Assembly (NCBI GenBank): GCA_031459615.1
Contig: JAVKIE010000010.1
Span: forward strand, 19,469 to 83,468
Reading direction: 5' to 3'
From: Calidihabitans tengchongensis
Lineage (GTDB): Bacteria > Sysuimicrobiota > Sysuimicrobiia > Sysuimicrobiales > Kaftiobacteriaceae
Length of the DNA: 64,000 bases
Part shown: one piece after another, positions 36,196 to 45,372 of the stretch
Position numbering within the stretch: position 1 is the first letter of the stretch
Layout: each line of letters starts with the position of its first letter
Made by a program: the position numbers and the translations under genes
The notes under the pieces: model-generated
The model's input: the letters and a program-made list of their open reading frames with translations, nothing else
Databases searched by the model: none
Told to the model about the DNA's origin: nothing

Positions 36196-39100
36196 ATGCG
36201 CGCCGCACTGATCGCCGTCGGCCTCCTGGTCCTGGTGGCGGGCATCCTGGCCGCCGCGGTCCTGACGGGAACCCTGGCCGAGGCGACCCGCCGCCTGGTG
36301 GCGGCTCGGGCCGCGGACCTGCTGGGCCGTGAGGTGGCCGTGGCCGGGGTGGGCGGCGACCCGGTGCGGGGTGTGGTTCTGACCGGCGTGCGCATCGGCG
36401 GGCCCGCCGGCCTGGACGATCCCCTGCTGGAGGTACCCCAGGTCGTCCTGCGGTTTGCGGTCGGCCGCCTGCTGCGCGACGCGATCCTGGGCCGGGGGGC
36501 GGCGGCCGGCCTGGCCGCCGTGGAACTGGACCACCCCACGCTCCGCCTGACCCGCGACGCCGCCGGCCGCTGGAACCTGCCGGCCCCGTCCCGCCTGTCC
36601 GGAACCGGCGGACGCCCCCTCACCGCGCCCGTGAGGTTCGGGGAGGGCACCGTGGTCATCCGGGACGCCTTCGGGAGGCCCACGCCCTTCGTCGCCCGCT
36701 TCGAGCGGGTGACGGGCAGCGTGTCCCTGCGGCACCTCCCCCGCGTGGAAGTGGCTCTGGACGCCGTCAACACCGACGGCCGCACGCCGGCGCTGGTGAG
36801 CCTCACCGGGCGCCTAGCGCCTGCCCGCGGGCGGGCCGATCTCCGGATCCGCGTGCGGGGGGCGTCGGCCGCCCACTGGGGGCCGTACCTGGTCCGCCTC
36901 CCCGGCGTGCGCTGGACCGCGGGAACGGTGGACGGACAGGTGTCGGTGGTCGTGTGGCGGAGGGGCCAGGCCACCGCAGTGGACTATCAGGGGCGCCTGG
37001 AGCTGCACGATGTGGGCGCCCTGACCGCAGCCGGTCCGGTCCTGTCGCAGGCGCGGGGGCCGGTGGAGGTGGACCCGGTTCGGGTGATCACCCCGGGCCT
37101 GACGGTGAGCCTGGACGGGCGGCCGGTGTGGGTGCGGGGTGAGATCCGCCGCGGCGGAGGGCTGTACGTGGACCTGGCCGCCCGCGCCGGGTCTGTGCCG
37201 TTGCGGACGCTGCGCCGGTGGCTGCCGGCCGGAGCCGCGGTGGACGGCACCGCATCGGGCGAGGTGCGCGTGTTCGGGCCGCTCGACCGACCCGTGGTGG
37301 ACGCCTGGATCACGCAGGCATCGGGGCGACTGGCCGGGTGGACGGTGTCGGAGTTTGCCGGCCGGCTGCACTACGCCGGGGGCGTGCTGGCGGTCGGCGG
37401 GGCAGCCGCCGGTCCGGCCGGGCGGGTCCGCGGCTGGGGGGTCCTGACGGCGACGGGAGACCTGGTCACCGCCGTGGACGTCGCGGGCGTCCGTCTGGAC
37501 GCCCTGCGGGTCCCTGCGGGCATCCGCCTGCCGGATCTGGCGGGCCTCGCCTCCGGACGGCTGCTGCTGGCCCGGCAGGGCGCGGACATGGCGGGCCACC
37601 TGCGGGTGGAGGCGGACTCGCTGCGGGTCGGGACGCTGGCCGTGGACCGCGTGGAGGCAGTGGGAGGAGCGACAGGCGGCCAGCTCGACCTCGACCGGGC
37701 AGAAGTGCGCCTCGGCCCGGGGCTGGTGCGCCTGGCGGGCGGCGTCGCGCCGTCCGGCCAGATCGCCGTTTCCCTGATGGCCACCGACGTGAACCTGCGG
37801 CGGGTGGCGTCCGCCCTGGGAATTCCCTGGGTGGCGGGGACGGCCGACTTTCGCGGGGAGCTGACCGGCTCCCCGGCTGCGCCGCAGCTGCGGGGAGACA
37901 TCGCCGTCTACCAGGGGCAGGCGGGGCCGCTGCCCTTCGACAGCCTCACGGGGCCCGTGCTGGCGGACCGGGCGGGGCTGCGCACCCCCGGCCTGACAGT
38001 GTCCGACGGTGAGGGGGTGTACCGCGTGGCGGGCGCCGTGGGATGGCATCCGCCATCGCTGGACCTGGTGGTGCAGGCGCGGTCGCTGTCGGTCCAGCGG
38101 CTGCTGGACATTGCCAAGATTCCCCTGGATATGGCCGGCACGGCGGAGGGACGGATCCGGCTCTCGGGCACACCGGCGGACCCCCAGGTGGAGGGGGCGT
38201 TGTCGCTGCGGGACGCGGTCGTCTTCGGCCAGCCGGTGGACCGGGCCGTTGCCGCCGTGCGCCTGACCGGCGAGGACGTGACGATCGACGAGGCGGTCCT
38301 GGAGATCAACGCCTCCCGGGTGTGGCTGCAGGGGACCGTGTCGCGCCGCGGGGAGGTGGCGGTCTCCTTTGAGGCCCGCGGCTTTCACCTGGCCGACCTG
38401 GCCGCCCTGCGAGGGGGTGCCCTGCGGGTGGAGGGCGACGCCGACCTGGTGGGCACCCTCGGCGGCAGCCTGCGCGCCCCCGTGGTGGACGCGCGACTGG
38501 CGTCCACGACCCTTGTCCTCAACGGGCAGCCCTTCGACCAGGCCGAGGGCACCGTGCGCTACCGGCGGAGCCGGCTGGTCCTCCAGCCCCTGGTCCTGGT
38601 CCAGGGTGGCGGGCGCACGGAGCTGACGGGCGCCGTGCTGCTGACGCCCGATCCGGTGGTGGACCTGCACGCGGTGGTGGAGGGGATGCGGGTGCCGCCG
38701 CTGCTGGCCATGGCGCGGGCAGTCCCGCGGACGGCGGTGGACGGCCGGGTGGATGGCGAGATCGTCGCCAGCGGGCGGCTCAGCGATCCCGACGTGGCCC
38801 TGGTCGTGCGGATCTCCGACGGGCGGCTGGGCGACCACCCGGTGCGGGAGGCCATCGTCGACGTGGTCCTGACCGACCGGGTGGCCACGGTGCGGTCTCT
38901 GGTGGTGCGGCCCGAGCAGGGTGTCCTGGTCGGCGCCGGGCGGGTGGACCTGGCCGGGCAGACCGACGTGGAGGTCAGCGCCCAGGGGATCGACCTGGAC
39001 CTGCTGCGCCCGCTGCTGGGCCTGCCGGTGCCGCTGTCGGGGTCGCTGGACGCCACCGTGCAGCTGACCGGTCCTCCCGGGGCGCTGGTGGTAGGGATCT

Positions 39101-40551
39101 CCGCGTCGGTCACCGACGGAGGTGTGGTCGGAGCCCGCTTCCAGCGGCTCACCCTCCAGGCCTACTACCGCAACGGCGACCTGGTGGTGGAGCAGGGCCT
39201 GGCACAGCAGGATCGGCACCGGATCAAGGTGTCGGGCCGGGTGCCGGTGGAACTGCCGGCGGGCCGGGTGGACCCCGGCCGGCCCCTGGACCTGCGGGCC
39301 GCGCTGGTGGACGGCGACCTCTCGTTCCTGCTCGGCCTGGCGCCCTGGATCGAGGAGGCGAGCGGGCCGGTGCAGGGAGAGGTCGTCGTCAGCGGGACCG
39401 CCCAGCAGCCACAGGTCTCAGGCTCCGTGACCATCACCGGGGGCCGGCTGCGCCTGCGGGGCGTGGAGCTGCCGCTGGAGGATCTGGAAGCCACCTTGCA
39501 CCTCAGCGGAGACGAGCTGCGCCTGGTCCGGCTGCGGGCACGGGCGGGCGGAGGGGACGTCGCGGGCTCGGGGACGATGACGCTCCGCCGGTTCACCCCC
39601 GACAGGGTGACCGCGGAGGCGACCCTCCGGGGCGTCCGCGCGCGGGTCCCCGATCTGCTGGACGCGGTGGTGGATGCCGACCTTTCCCTGGCGGGCCCGG
39701 TGGCCGGACCGATCCTCTCGGGCACCGTGACCCTCAGCGGTGGAGACCTGTACGTCCCTCAGGCGTCGCCGTCTCGCCCCCGGGCTCGCGCCGCCATGGA
39801 CCCGGCCCTGGATGTGGCTGTCCGGGCCGGAGAGGATCTGTGGGCGAACGTGGGCCGGCTGCGCGTGCTGGTCCACGGCGGCGTCCGGGCGGCCGGCACC
39901 TGGACGTCTCCGCGCCTGTCGGGAGAAGTGGAGTCCGAGCGGGGGACCTTCGCCGCCTTCAACACGACCTTCGCGCTGACCGAGGCCCGGGCGGGCTTTG
40001 CCGAGTTCCGCGGCACGGTCCCCGAGATCGACGCCCGGGCGGAGACCACCATGCAGCTGGTCACCCAGGTGGTGACCGCCACCGGCACCGAGCGCCGGCT
40101 GGAGACGGTGCGGGTGTTCCTCCACATCGCCGGGACCCCCGACGACCTGGCCGTGGACCTGACCAGCGACCCGCCCCTGACCCGGGAGGAGATCCTGGCC
40201 GGGCTGGCCGGACGGGTGGGCGTGACGCGGCTGCTGCAGGGTCAGGACGTGGAGGCCGTGGTGCGGGCGGAACTGGGGGCGGCGGTCTTCGGCGGCGTGG
40301 GGCGGGCCGTGGCCCGGGCCTTCGGGCTGGAGGAGTTCACCATCACCTACGACGTGGAGCGGCCGCTGCTGCTGCGGCTGGGCAAGGCCGTGGTCCGCAA
40401 CCTCTACGTGACCCTCACCTCCGAGCTGGGCGTCACCCAGCGCTACGTGTGGTCTCTGGAGTACCGGCTGACCCCGGCCACGATGCTCAGCTTCTCGGTG
40501 GATAACCAGGGCGGCTACGACCTCTTCCTCCGGATGGTGCGGAGATTCTAA
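36196..40551 (+). CDS. tamB: TamB-like translocation/assembly protein (DUF490)
   Basis: 1451 aa from ATG 36196; an in-frame GTG at 36139 would add 19 residues encoded by the repeat tract. One N-terminal membrane helix (ALIAVGLLVLVAGILAAAVL), then about 1100 residues of repeated beta-strand/AsmA-like segments and a C-terminal DUF490 domain (ALTEARAGFAEFRGTVPEID; LTREEILAGLAGR; VTQRYVWSLEYRLTPATMLS). TamB-type proteins span the periplasm and help outer-membrane protein insertion or lipid transport. bamA follows two genes later. No tamA is in the window. Confidence 0.88.
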   Translation: MRAALIAVGLLVLVAGILAAAVLTGTLAEATRRLVAARAADLLGREVAVAGVGGDPVRGVVLTGVRIGGPAGLDDPLLEVPQVVLRFAVGRLLRDAILGRGAAAGLAAVELDHPTLRLTRDAAGRWNLPAPSRLSGTGGRPLTAPVRFGEGTVVIRDAFGRPTPFVARFERVTGSVSLRHLPRVEVALDAVNTDGRTPALVSLTGRLAPARGRADLRIRVRGASAAHWGPYLVRLPGVRWTAGTVDGQVSVVVWRRGQATAVDYQGRLELHDVGALTAAGPVLSQARGPVEVDPVRVITPGLTVSLDGRPVWVRGEIRRGGGLYVDLAARAGSVPLRTLRRWLPAGAAVDGTASGEVRVFGPLDRPVVDAWITQASGRLAGWTVSEFAGRLHYAGGVLAVGGAAAGPAGRVRGWGVLTATGDLVTAVDVAGVRLDALRVPAGIRLPDLAGLASGRLLLARQGADMAGHLRVEADSLRVGTLAVDRVEAVGGATGGQLDLDRAEVRLGPGLVRLAGGVAPSGQIAVSLMATDVNLRRVASALGIPWVAGTADFRGELTGSPAAPQLRGDIAVYQGQAGPLPFDSLTGPVLADRAGLRTPGLTVSDGEGVYRVAGAVGWHPPSLDLVVQARSLSVQRLLDIAKIPLDMAGTAEGRIRLSGTPADPQVEGALSLRDAVVFGQPVDRAVAAVRLTGEDVTIDEAVLEINASRVWLQGTVSRRGEVAVSFEARGFHLADLAALRGGALRVEGDADLVGTLGGSLRAPVVDARLASTTLVLNGQPFDQAEGTVRYRRSRLVLQPLVLVQGGGRTELTGAVLLTPDPVVDLHAVVEGMRVPPLLAMARAVPRTAVDGRVDGEIVASGRLSDPDVALVVRISDGRLGDHPVREAIVDVVLTDRVATVRSLVVRPEQGVLVGAGRVDLAGQTDVEVSAQGIDLDLLRPLLGLPVPLSGSLDATVQLTGPPGALVVGISASVTDGGVVGARFQRLTLQAYYRNGDLVVEQGLAQQDRHRIKVSGRVPVELPAGRVDPGRPLDLRAALVDGDLSFLLGLAPWIEEASGPVQGEVVVSGTAQQPQVSGSVTITGGRLRLRGVELPLEDLEATLHLSGDELRLVRLRARAGGGDVAGSGTMTLRRFTPDRVTAEATLRGVRARVPDLLDAVVDADLSLAGPVAGPILSGTVTLSGGDLYVPQASPSRPRARAAMDPALDVAVRAGEDLWANVGRLRVLVHGGVRAAGTWTSPRLSGEVESERGTFAAFNTTFALTEARAGFAEFRGTVPEIDARAETTMQLVTQVVTATGTERRLETVRVFLHIAGTPDDLAVDLTSDPPLTREEILAGLAGRVGVTRLLQGQDVEAVVRAELGAAVFGGVGRAVARAFGLEEFTITYDVERPLLLRLGKAVVRNLYVTLTSELGVTQRYVWSLEYRLTPATMLSFSVDNQGGYDLFLRMVRRF

Positions 40552-40659
40552 AAGGGAAAAGGGAAAAGGGAAAAGGGAAAAGGGAAAAGGGGAGACGGCT
40601 TGCGGCATCTTTTCCCCTTTTCCTTTTTCCCTCTTCCTTTTTCCCTTTTCCCTCCCCCT
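40549..40659. repeat. Perfect heptamer inverted repeat (AAAAGGG)n / (CCCTTTT)n
   Basis: Starting in the tamB stop codon, five AAAAGGG units run to about 40593. A 15-nt spacer (gacggcttgcggcat) follows, then a pyrimidine array (ttttccccttttcctttttccc...) to 40659. RNA would fold into a hairpin with arms of about 35-45 bp. It could act as a terminator or processing site after tamB. Confidence 0.9.
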
Positions 40660-40729
40660 GGCAGGAGTCCGTCCCGGCGGGTGCGAACACAGCGCGGGAC
40701 GTCCCCGCGCGGCGGGACGCCCGGAGCCC

Positions 40730-41377
40730 GTGCTGACCCGGTACCTGGAGGAGCTGCAGAAGGTCCACATTCTCGGCCCCGACGAGGAGCGGCTGCTGTG
40801 GCGGCGGTTCCGCGTCGACGGGGACGCGGACAGCCGCCTGCGCCTGATCGAGGCCTACCAGCCCCTGGTGTTCAAGGTGGTGATGCAGCTGCGCCCCCCC
40901 GACGGCGTGCTGCTGGACATGCTGCAGGAGGGCACGGTCGGGCTCATCGAGGCGGTGGAGAGGTTCGACCCCGGCCGCGGCGTGCGGTTTTCGACCTTCG
41001 CCACCTACCGGATCCGCGGCCGCGTGCTGAACGCCCTCAGGAGGGGCGCCGCGGCGGCGTACTCCCTGGAACAGGACGGCCTGGACGACCTCCCGCTGGC
41101 CACCCGCCTGGCGGATCCGGACAGCGACCGGGCGCTGGCCGACGTGGAGGACGGGGCCGTGCTGGACCAGCTGCGCCGGGCCATGGATGCGTTGCCGGCC
41201 CGCGAACGCGCCATCCTGCGGGGTACCTACCTGGAGTCCCGCCATCCCCGCCATCTGGCGCGGGAACTGCGGATCAGCCTGTCTCACTTCTACCGCCTGC
41301 ACCGGCAGGCGCTGGATCGCGTGCGCGCCCTGGTGGGCGCGGACGTGCACACGGAGGGGAAGGTTCCCGGATATTAA
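40730..41377 (+). CDS. Sigma-70 family RNA polymerase sigma factor
   Basis: 215 aa from GTG 40730. Region 2: LRLIEAYQPLVFKVVMQL, DMLQEGTVGLIEAVERFDPGRG and FSTFATYRIRGRVLNALRRG (-10 recognition). Region 4: LDQLRRAMDALPARERAILRG...HLARELRISLSHFYRLHRQAL (helix-turn-helix for the -35). No region 1.1 and little of region 3, so an alternative sigma factor. It is placed between tamB and bamA and followed by a membrane protein that could be its regulator; an envelope-response role is inference. Confidence 0.88.
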   Translation: MLTRYLEELQKVHILGPDEERLLWRRFRVDGDADSRLRLIEAYQPLVFKVVMQLRPPDGVLLDMLQEGTVGLIEAVERFDPGRGVRFSTFATYRIRGRVLNALRRGAAAAYSLEQDGLDDLPLATRLADPDSDRALADVEDGAVLDQLRRAMDALPARERAILRGTYLESRHPRHLARELRISLSHFYRLHRQALDRVRALVGADVHTEGKVPGY

Positions 41378-41412
41378 GAAGGTGCAGGACGATCGGGCGT
41401 GGGAGGTCCGGC

Positions 41413-42030
41413 ATGGCCGTCACGGCGGATGAACAGATCCTGGCCCGGATCGGGTTCGCCCAGCGCTGGCTGGAACGGGCCCGCCGGTACTACAGCGAGG
41501 GGAATCCGGCGCGCAGCATTCTGACGCTGGCGCTGGCCGACGCCGAGGTGCGCCGGGCCCTGGAGGTGGCCGGGCTGGCGCCCCGCCGGGCCGCCCGGGG
41601 GCCGGCGCTGGCGCTGGCCGTGCTGGCCGTCGCGGCGCTCGCGGCGGTGGTGTGGATCGGCCAGGCGGAGATCTCCGGATCGTCGCAGGTCCACGCCGGG
41701 CCGCCGGTGCTGCGCCTGCCGGAGACCTCGGGATCGGTGCTGGCGTCGCTGGTGCTTGCCGCGCCGGCGGAGATTCCCGCGCCGGCGCAGGCTCCGCTGT
41801 CGTCCCCCGCGCGGCCCCGGCGCAGCGCGCCGCCCGCCGCGGCGGCGCCTGCGGCGCCCGCGCCCGCGCGTCCGTCCCCCCCGTCTTCTCCGCCTCCGAC
41901 CCCCCAGACTCCGCCGGAGCCGCCGGCCGTCCGGGAGGCGCCCGCCCGGCCGGCTCTGTCCCTGGACGAGCTGGTGGAGCTGATCCTGACGGCGGATCGC
42001 ACGCTGCGGCGCGAACCTGGGACTCCGTAG
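41413..42030 (+). CDS. Single-pass membrane protein with Pro/Ala-rich exterior, next to sigma
   Basis: 205 aa from ATG 41413 with GGGAGG upstream. Residues 1-58 are cytoplasmic and helical (ILARIGFAQRWLERARRYYS), one membrane helix follows (ALALAVLAVAALAAVVWIG, about 61-80), then a long Pro/Ala/Ser-rich outer region and a short conserved-looking tail LSLDELVELILTADRTLRRE. No family recognised. Topology (inside domain, one helix, outside region) and position 35 bp after the sigma gene fit an anti-sigma factor, but no zinc-anti-sigma motif is present. Confidence 0.6.
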   Translation: MAVTADEQILARIGFAQRWLERARRYYSEGNPARSILTLALADAEVRRALEVAGLAPRRAARGPALALAVLAVAALAAVVWIGQAEISGSSQVHAGPPVLRLPETSGSVLASLVLAAPAEIPAPAQAPLSSPARPRRSAPPAAAAPAAPAPARPSPPSSPPPTPQTPPEPPAVREAPARPALSLDELVELILTADRTLRREPGTP

Positions 42031-42106
42031 TCCCGTACACCCTGGCGGACACCCGCCATCCGGGCGCGCCCGGACGAGGTGTCCGCGCCATTCCGCGGGA
42101 GGTCGC

Positions 42107-43873
42107 ATGGTGAGGTCGCTCATCCGACGCGCGTGGTGGGTGGCGCTGGCCGGCCTGGTGGTGCAGCCGGCCCCCGCCCTCTCTCAGGCTCCGAGCCCTC
42201 CCCAGACCGTGAAGGCGATCGAGGTGCGGGGCGCCGTGCGGGTCCCCATCGACCACATCCTGGCCGCCGTCACCGAGACCCGGGTGGGTGAGCCGCTGTC
42301 CGACGAGAAGGTCCGCGCCGACGTGCGGGCCATCAACGACCTGGGGTGGTTCACCGACGTCATGGCCCGGCTGGAGCCCGCCCCCGACGGCGTCACGGTG
42401 GTCTTCCTGGTGACCGAGAACCCGGTGCTGGCCGAGGTGGTCGTGGAGGGCAACGCCTCGATCCCCACCCGCGACATCCTCGAGGCGCTGGCCCTCCCCA
42501 CCGGGGAGGTGCTCAACCTCCGCCGGCTGCGGGACGGCACGGCGGCCGTCCAGCGCCTGTACGAATCCCGGGGATATGTCCTGGCCCGGGTGGCGGACGT
42601 GGCCATCCTGCCGGCCGACAGCCCGGACCAGGCCCGGCTGCGCCTGCGCGTCGCCGAGGGGGTGGTGGAGGCGGTCCGGTTTGACGGCCTGCGCAAGACG
42701 CAGCTGGCCACCGCCCGGCGATACGTGCGGGAGACCACCCCCGGCGTGGTGTTCAACGTGAACGTGCTGCAGCGGGACCTGCAGCGGCTGTTTGACAGCG
42801 GCCTGTTCGAGTCGGTCCGCGCCCGCCCCGAGCCGGGTCAGACCCCCGACAGCGCCGTGATCGTCATCGAGGTGCGGGAGGCGCGCACCGCCCAGGCGGC
42901 GTTCGGCCTGGGCTACAACAACCGGGAGGGCCTGCTGGGATTCATCGAGTACCGGGACCGGAACTGGCGGGGCCGCGGCCAGTCGGTGGCGCTGCGGGTG
43001 GAGCGGGCGGTGCAGACCGGCTCGGATCAGGTGCTGAACTATGAGCTGTCGTTCAGCGAGCCGTTCCTGGAGGGCCCCGGGGCGTCGCTGGACCTCAGCC
43101 TGTTCTCCCGGGCGTCGGTGGAGCAGGAGTACGACTCCTCGGGCACCGTGCAGTCCCGCTACAGCCTCCAGCGCCAGGGAGCGTTCATCGCCCTCAGCCG
43201 GTTCCTGGACGGGACCACGACGGGAACCCTGCGCCTGCGCAGCGAGCTGGCGGAGATCACCCTGCTCCCCCTGAATCCCGCCGATCCCAGCAGTCCCGTG
43301 TCGCCCCCGCCCAGCGGGTTCGTGCCGGGACGGGTGGTGGGCCTGCAGCTGTCGGCGACCCGGGATGTGCGCGACAGCCGCCTGGCGCCGACCCGGGGCA
43401 GCAGGTTGTTTGCGTCCGGCGAACTGGCGGCGGCAGCCCTGGGCAGCGACTTCGCCTTTACCAAGTACACGGTGGACTACCAGCACCTGCTTCCCGTGGG
43501 CCACCAGTCCACCCTGGTGGGGCGCATCCTCGTGGGGGCGGCGACGGGGACCCTGCCCCTGCAGGAGCGGTTCGTGTTCGGCGGTCCCAGCACGGTGCGG
43601 GGTCTGCCCCTGGGATTCCGCCGGGAGAACAGCCTTGTGGTCGCCAACGTGGAGTACCGCTTTCCCCTCAGCGCCCTGATCCCGGCCTTCCAGGACGTAA
43701 GCGGCATCCTGTTCTTCGACGCCGGAAATGCCCCGCTGCAGTTCACCTCCCCTCTGACCTCCTACGGGGTGGGCGTGGCCATCGCCACCCCCCTGGGCCC
43801 CATCCGCATTGACATGGCATGGGCGCCCGACGGGACGCGCCAGACCTGGCTGTCCCTGGGCGCTCCTTTCTAG
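42107..43873 (+). CDS. bamA: BamA/Omp85 outer-membrane assembly protein
   Basis: 588 aa. Signal peptide (ending PALSQA, about residue 28). Three POTRA domains (about 34-100, 107-180, 186-262; for example VEGNASIPTRDILEALAL and VRFDGLRKTQLATARRYV), fewer than the five of Proteobacteria. Omp85 barrel (265-588) with FGGPSTVRGLPLGFRREN, the expected VRG-type loop motif, and a C-terminal Phe (LSLGAPF). Inserts beta-barrels into the outer membrane. Followed 6 bp later by a probable partner. Confidence 0.94.
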   Translation: MVRSLIRRAWWVALAGLVVQPAPALSQAPSPPQTVKAIEVRGAVRVPIDHILAAVTETRVGEPLSDEKVRADVRAINDLGWFTDVMARLEPAPDGVTVVFLVTENPVLAEVVVEGNASIPTRDILEALALPTGEVLNLRRLRDGTAAVQRLYESRGYVLARVADVAILPADSPDQARLRLRVAEGVVEAVRFDGLRKTQLATARRYVRETTPGVVFNVNVLQRDLQRLFDSGLFESVRARPEPGQTPDSAVIVIEVREARTAQAAFGLGYNNREGLLGFIEYRDRNWRGRGQSVALRVERAVQTGSDQVLNYELSFSEPFLEGPGASLDLSLFSRASVEQEYDSSGTVQSRYSLQRQGAFIALSRFLDGTTTGTLRLRSELAEITLLPLNPADPSSPVSPPPSGFVPGRVVGLQLSATRDVRDSRLAPTRGSRLFASGELAAAALGSDFAFTKYTVDYQHLLPVGHQSTLVGRILVGAATGTLPLQERFVFGGPSTVRGLPLGFRRENSLVVANVEYRFPLSALIPAFQDVSGILFFDAGNAPLQFTSPLTSYGVGVAIATPLGPIRIDMAWAPDGTRQTWLSLGAPF

Positions 43874-43879
43874 GGCGTC

Positions 43880-45166
43880 ATGGGGGGCCGGGCGCGGCTT
43901 GCGGCGGGCGTGGTCCTGCTGGCGCTGGCGGCGGTGCCGCCGCCCGCCCTGGCCCGGGAGCAGGTGCAGCAGGTGGTGGTGGAGATCGCCTTCGACGGTC
44001 CCGCCCCTCACCCGCTGGTGGTGGGGCGTCTGCGGGACACCGCCGCCGCCGTCGGGAGCCGGCTGCTGGTGGGGAGGCCGGTGGACTCCGTGGCCACCGA
44101 GCACTCCCGCCTGGCGGAGGCCGCGGGCGCGGTCCTGGGGCGGGTGGCGACGGGGTACGAGGTGGCGGAGGTCCGGGTGGAGCCCGGCCCGGTGGCCGTC
44201 CTGGCGGTGCGCCTGCGCGCCCGGGAGCCGGTGATGGGGCCGGCGGATGTCTCGGCGGAGATGCCGGGACTGGACCCCCGGGTGCAGCGGCTGGTGGCGG
44301 CGGATCTGGACCGCTCCCGCGCCCGTATCGCCGAGCTCCCGCTTGGACTGCCGCCGTCGGCCCTGGAGTGGGCCGCCCCGGTCGTGGTCGCTGCCGCCCG
44401 CGACGCGGTCGAGGAGGTCCTGCCCGGCTACACCGCCCGGGTCGAGATCGCGGCCGGCGTCGCCACCCGGATCCTGCTCACGGTCCTGCCCCGGGACGGG
44501 CGCGTCATCCGCAACATCGGCGTCCGGTTCCGCTCCACCTCCATCCCCCTGGTGCTGCTGGACCCGCACGCGCCGCAGGTCATCTCCCTGGCGGGATTCC
44601 TGCGGGGCGTGCCGGTCGAGTACGCCCGCGTCCGGCGGGAGGCGCTGGAGGAGATGGTGGAGGCGGAACTGGCCGGCTATCCCCCGGCCGCGCGCTACCA
44701 GGTGGCGGCCACGGTGCGGATGGAGCCGGCGGAGACCACCGTCCTGACCGTGCGGGCGGAGTCCCGCCTCTACCGCGCCCGCGCCGAGGCCCACCTCAAC
44801 ATCGGACCCCGTGCGCCGGGCCCGCTGGTCGTGGTGCGGGCCGGCCGCCTGCTCACGCCCCAGACCGAGGTCTTCCTGGAACTGCAGGTGGTGCCCACGC
44901 CCCTGGCGCTGGCGGCCGGGCTGGGGGTGCGCTACGAGGTGTCGCCGGCGGTCTCGGTGGGAGTGACGCTGGCCCCCCTGGGCCAGGCCACCACCGGGTG
45001 GGCCGCGGTGCACCTCGGTTCCGATGTGGGCCTGCGGGGAGAGTGGACGCTGCCGGCGCAGGTGTTCACGGGAGCCGCCGTGTACCGGATCAACGAGTTC
45101 CTGGCATGGGAGGCGGTGGTGACCACCCAGGGCACCGCCTGGCTGAGGCTGGTGAGTAATTTCTAG
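43880..45166 (+). CDS. Unknown exported protein, possible beta-barrel, coupled to bamA
   Basis: 428 aa, ATG six bases after the bamA stop. Signal peptide (LLALAAVPPPALA, cleavage near residue 25). Alternating hydrophobic strands dominate the C-terminal half (LFLELQVVPTPLALAAGLGV, VRYEVSPAVSVGVTLAPLG) and the last residues VVTTQGTAWLRLVSNF end in Phe like an outer-membrane barrel signal. The N-terminal half has POTRA-like alternation but no clear match. No family recognised; position suggests outer-membrane biogenesis. Confidence 0.55.
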   Translation: MGGRARLAAGVVLLALAAVPPPALAREQVQQVVVEIAFDGPAPHPLVVGRLRDTAAAVGSRLLVGRPVDSVATEHSRLAEAAGAVLGRVATGYEVAEVRVEPGPVAVLAVRLRAREPVMGPADVSAEMPGLDPRVQRLVAADLDRSRARIAELPLGLPPSALEWAAPVVVAAARDAVEEVLPGYTARVEIAAGVATRILLTVLPRDGRVIRNIGVRFRSTSIPLVLLDPHAPQVISLAGFLRGVPVEYARVRREALEEMVEAELAGYPPAARYQVAATVRMEPAETTVLTVRAESRLYRARAEAHLNIGPRAPGPLVVVRAGRLLTPQTEVFLELQVVPTPLALAAGLGVRYEVSPAVSVGVTLAPLGQATTGWAAVHLGSDVGLRGEWTLPAQVFTGAAVYRINEFLAWEAVVTTQGTAWLRLVSNF

Positions 45167-45300
45167 AAAGGGAAGAAGGAAGAGGGAAGAAGGAAGAGGG
45201 GAATGGCGCAAGGGGATTGTCACCTTCACCCGTGGACCTTCGACCTTCAGCGTCTTTCAAAAAGGGAAGAGGGAAGAGGGAAGAAGGAAGAGGGAGGAGG
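45164..45300 (+). repeat. GGGAAGA purine tracts E and E'
   Basis: Two purine arrays in the same orientation: 45164-45203 (gaaagggaagaaggaagaggg...) directly at the stop of the previous gene, and 45259-45300 (aaagggaagagggaagaggg...). Between them lies a short stretch with CACCTTCACCCGTGG and ACCTTCGACCTTCAG, a third minor repeat. A TACAAT (45320-45325) follows. Confidence 0.8.
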
Positions 45301-45372
45301 GATGTTTGACCGCATCCGGTACAATGGGGAAGGTCCGGGGATAGGGGAACGGGTCTTTCGGCGAGGAGGGGG

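Noticed and set aside
40549..40659. CRISPR-like array
   Set aside because: Units are 7 bp with no spacers and form an inverted pair; not a CRISPR.
45306..45325. TTGACC and TACAAT as a promoter before skp copy 1
   Set aside because: The spacer is only 8 bp, too short for a sigma70 promoter; TACAAT alone may still be a -10.
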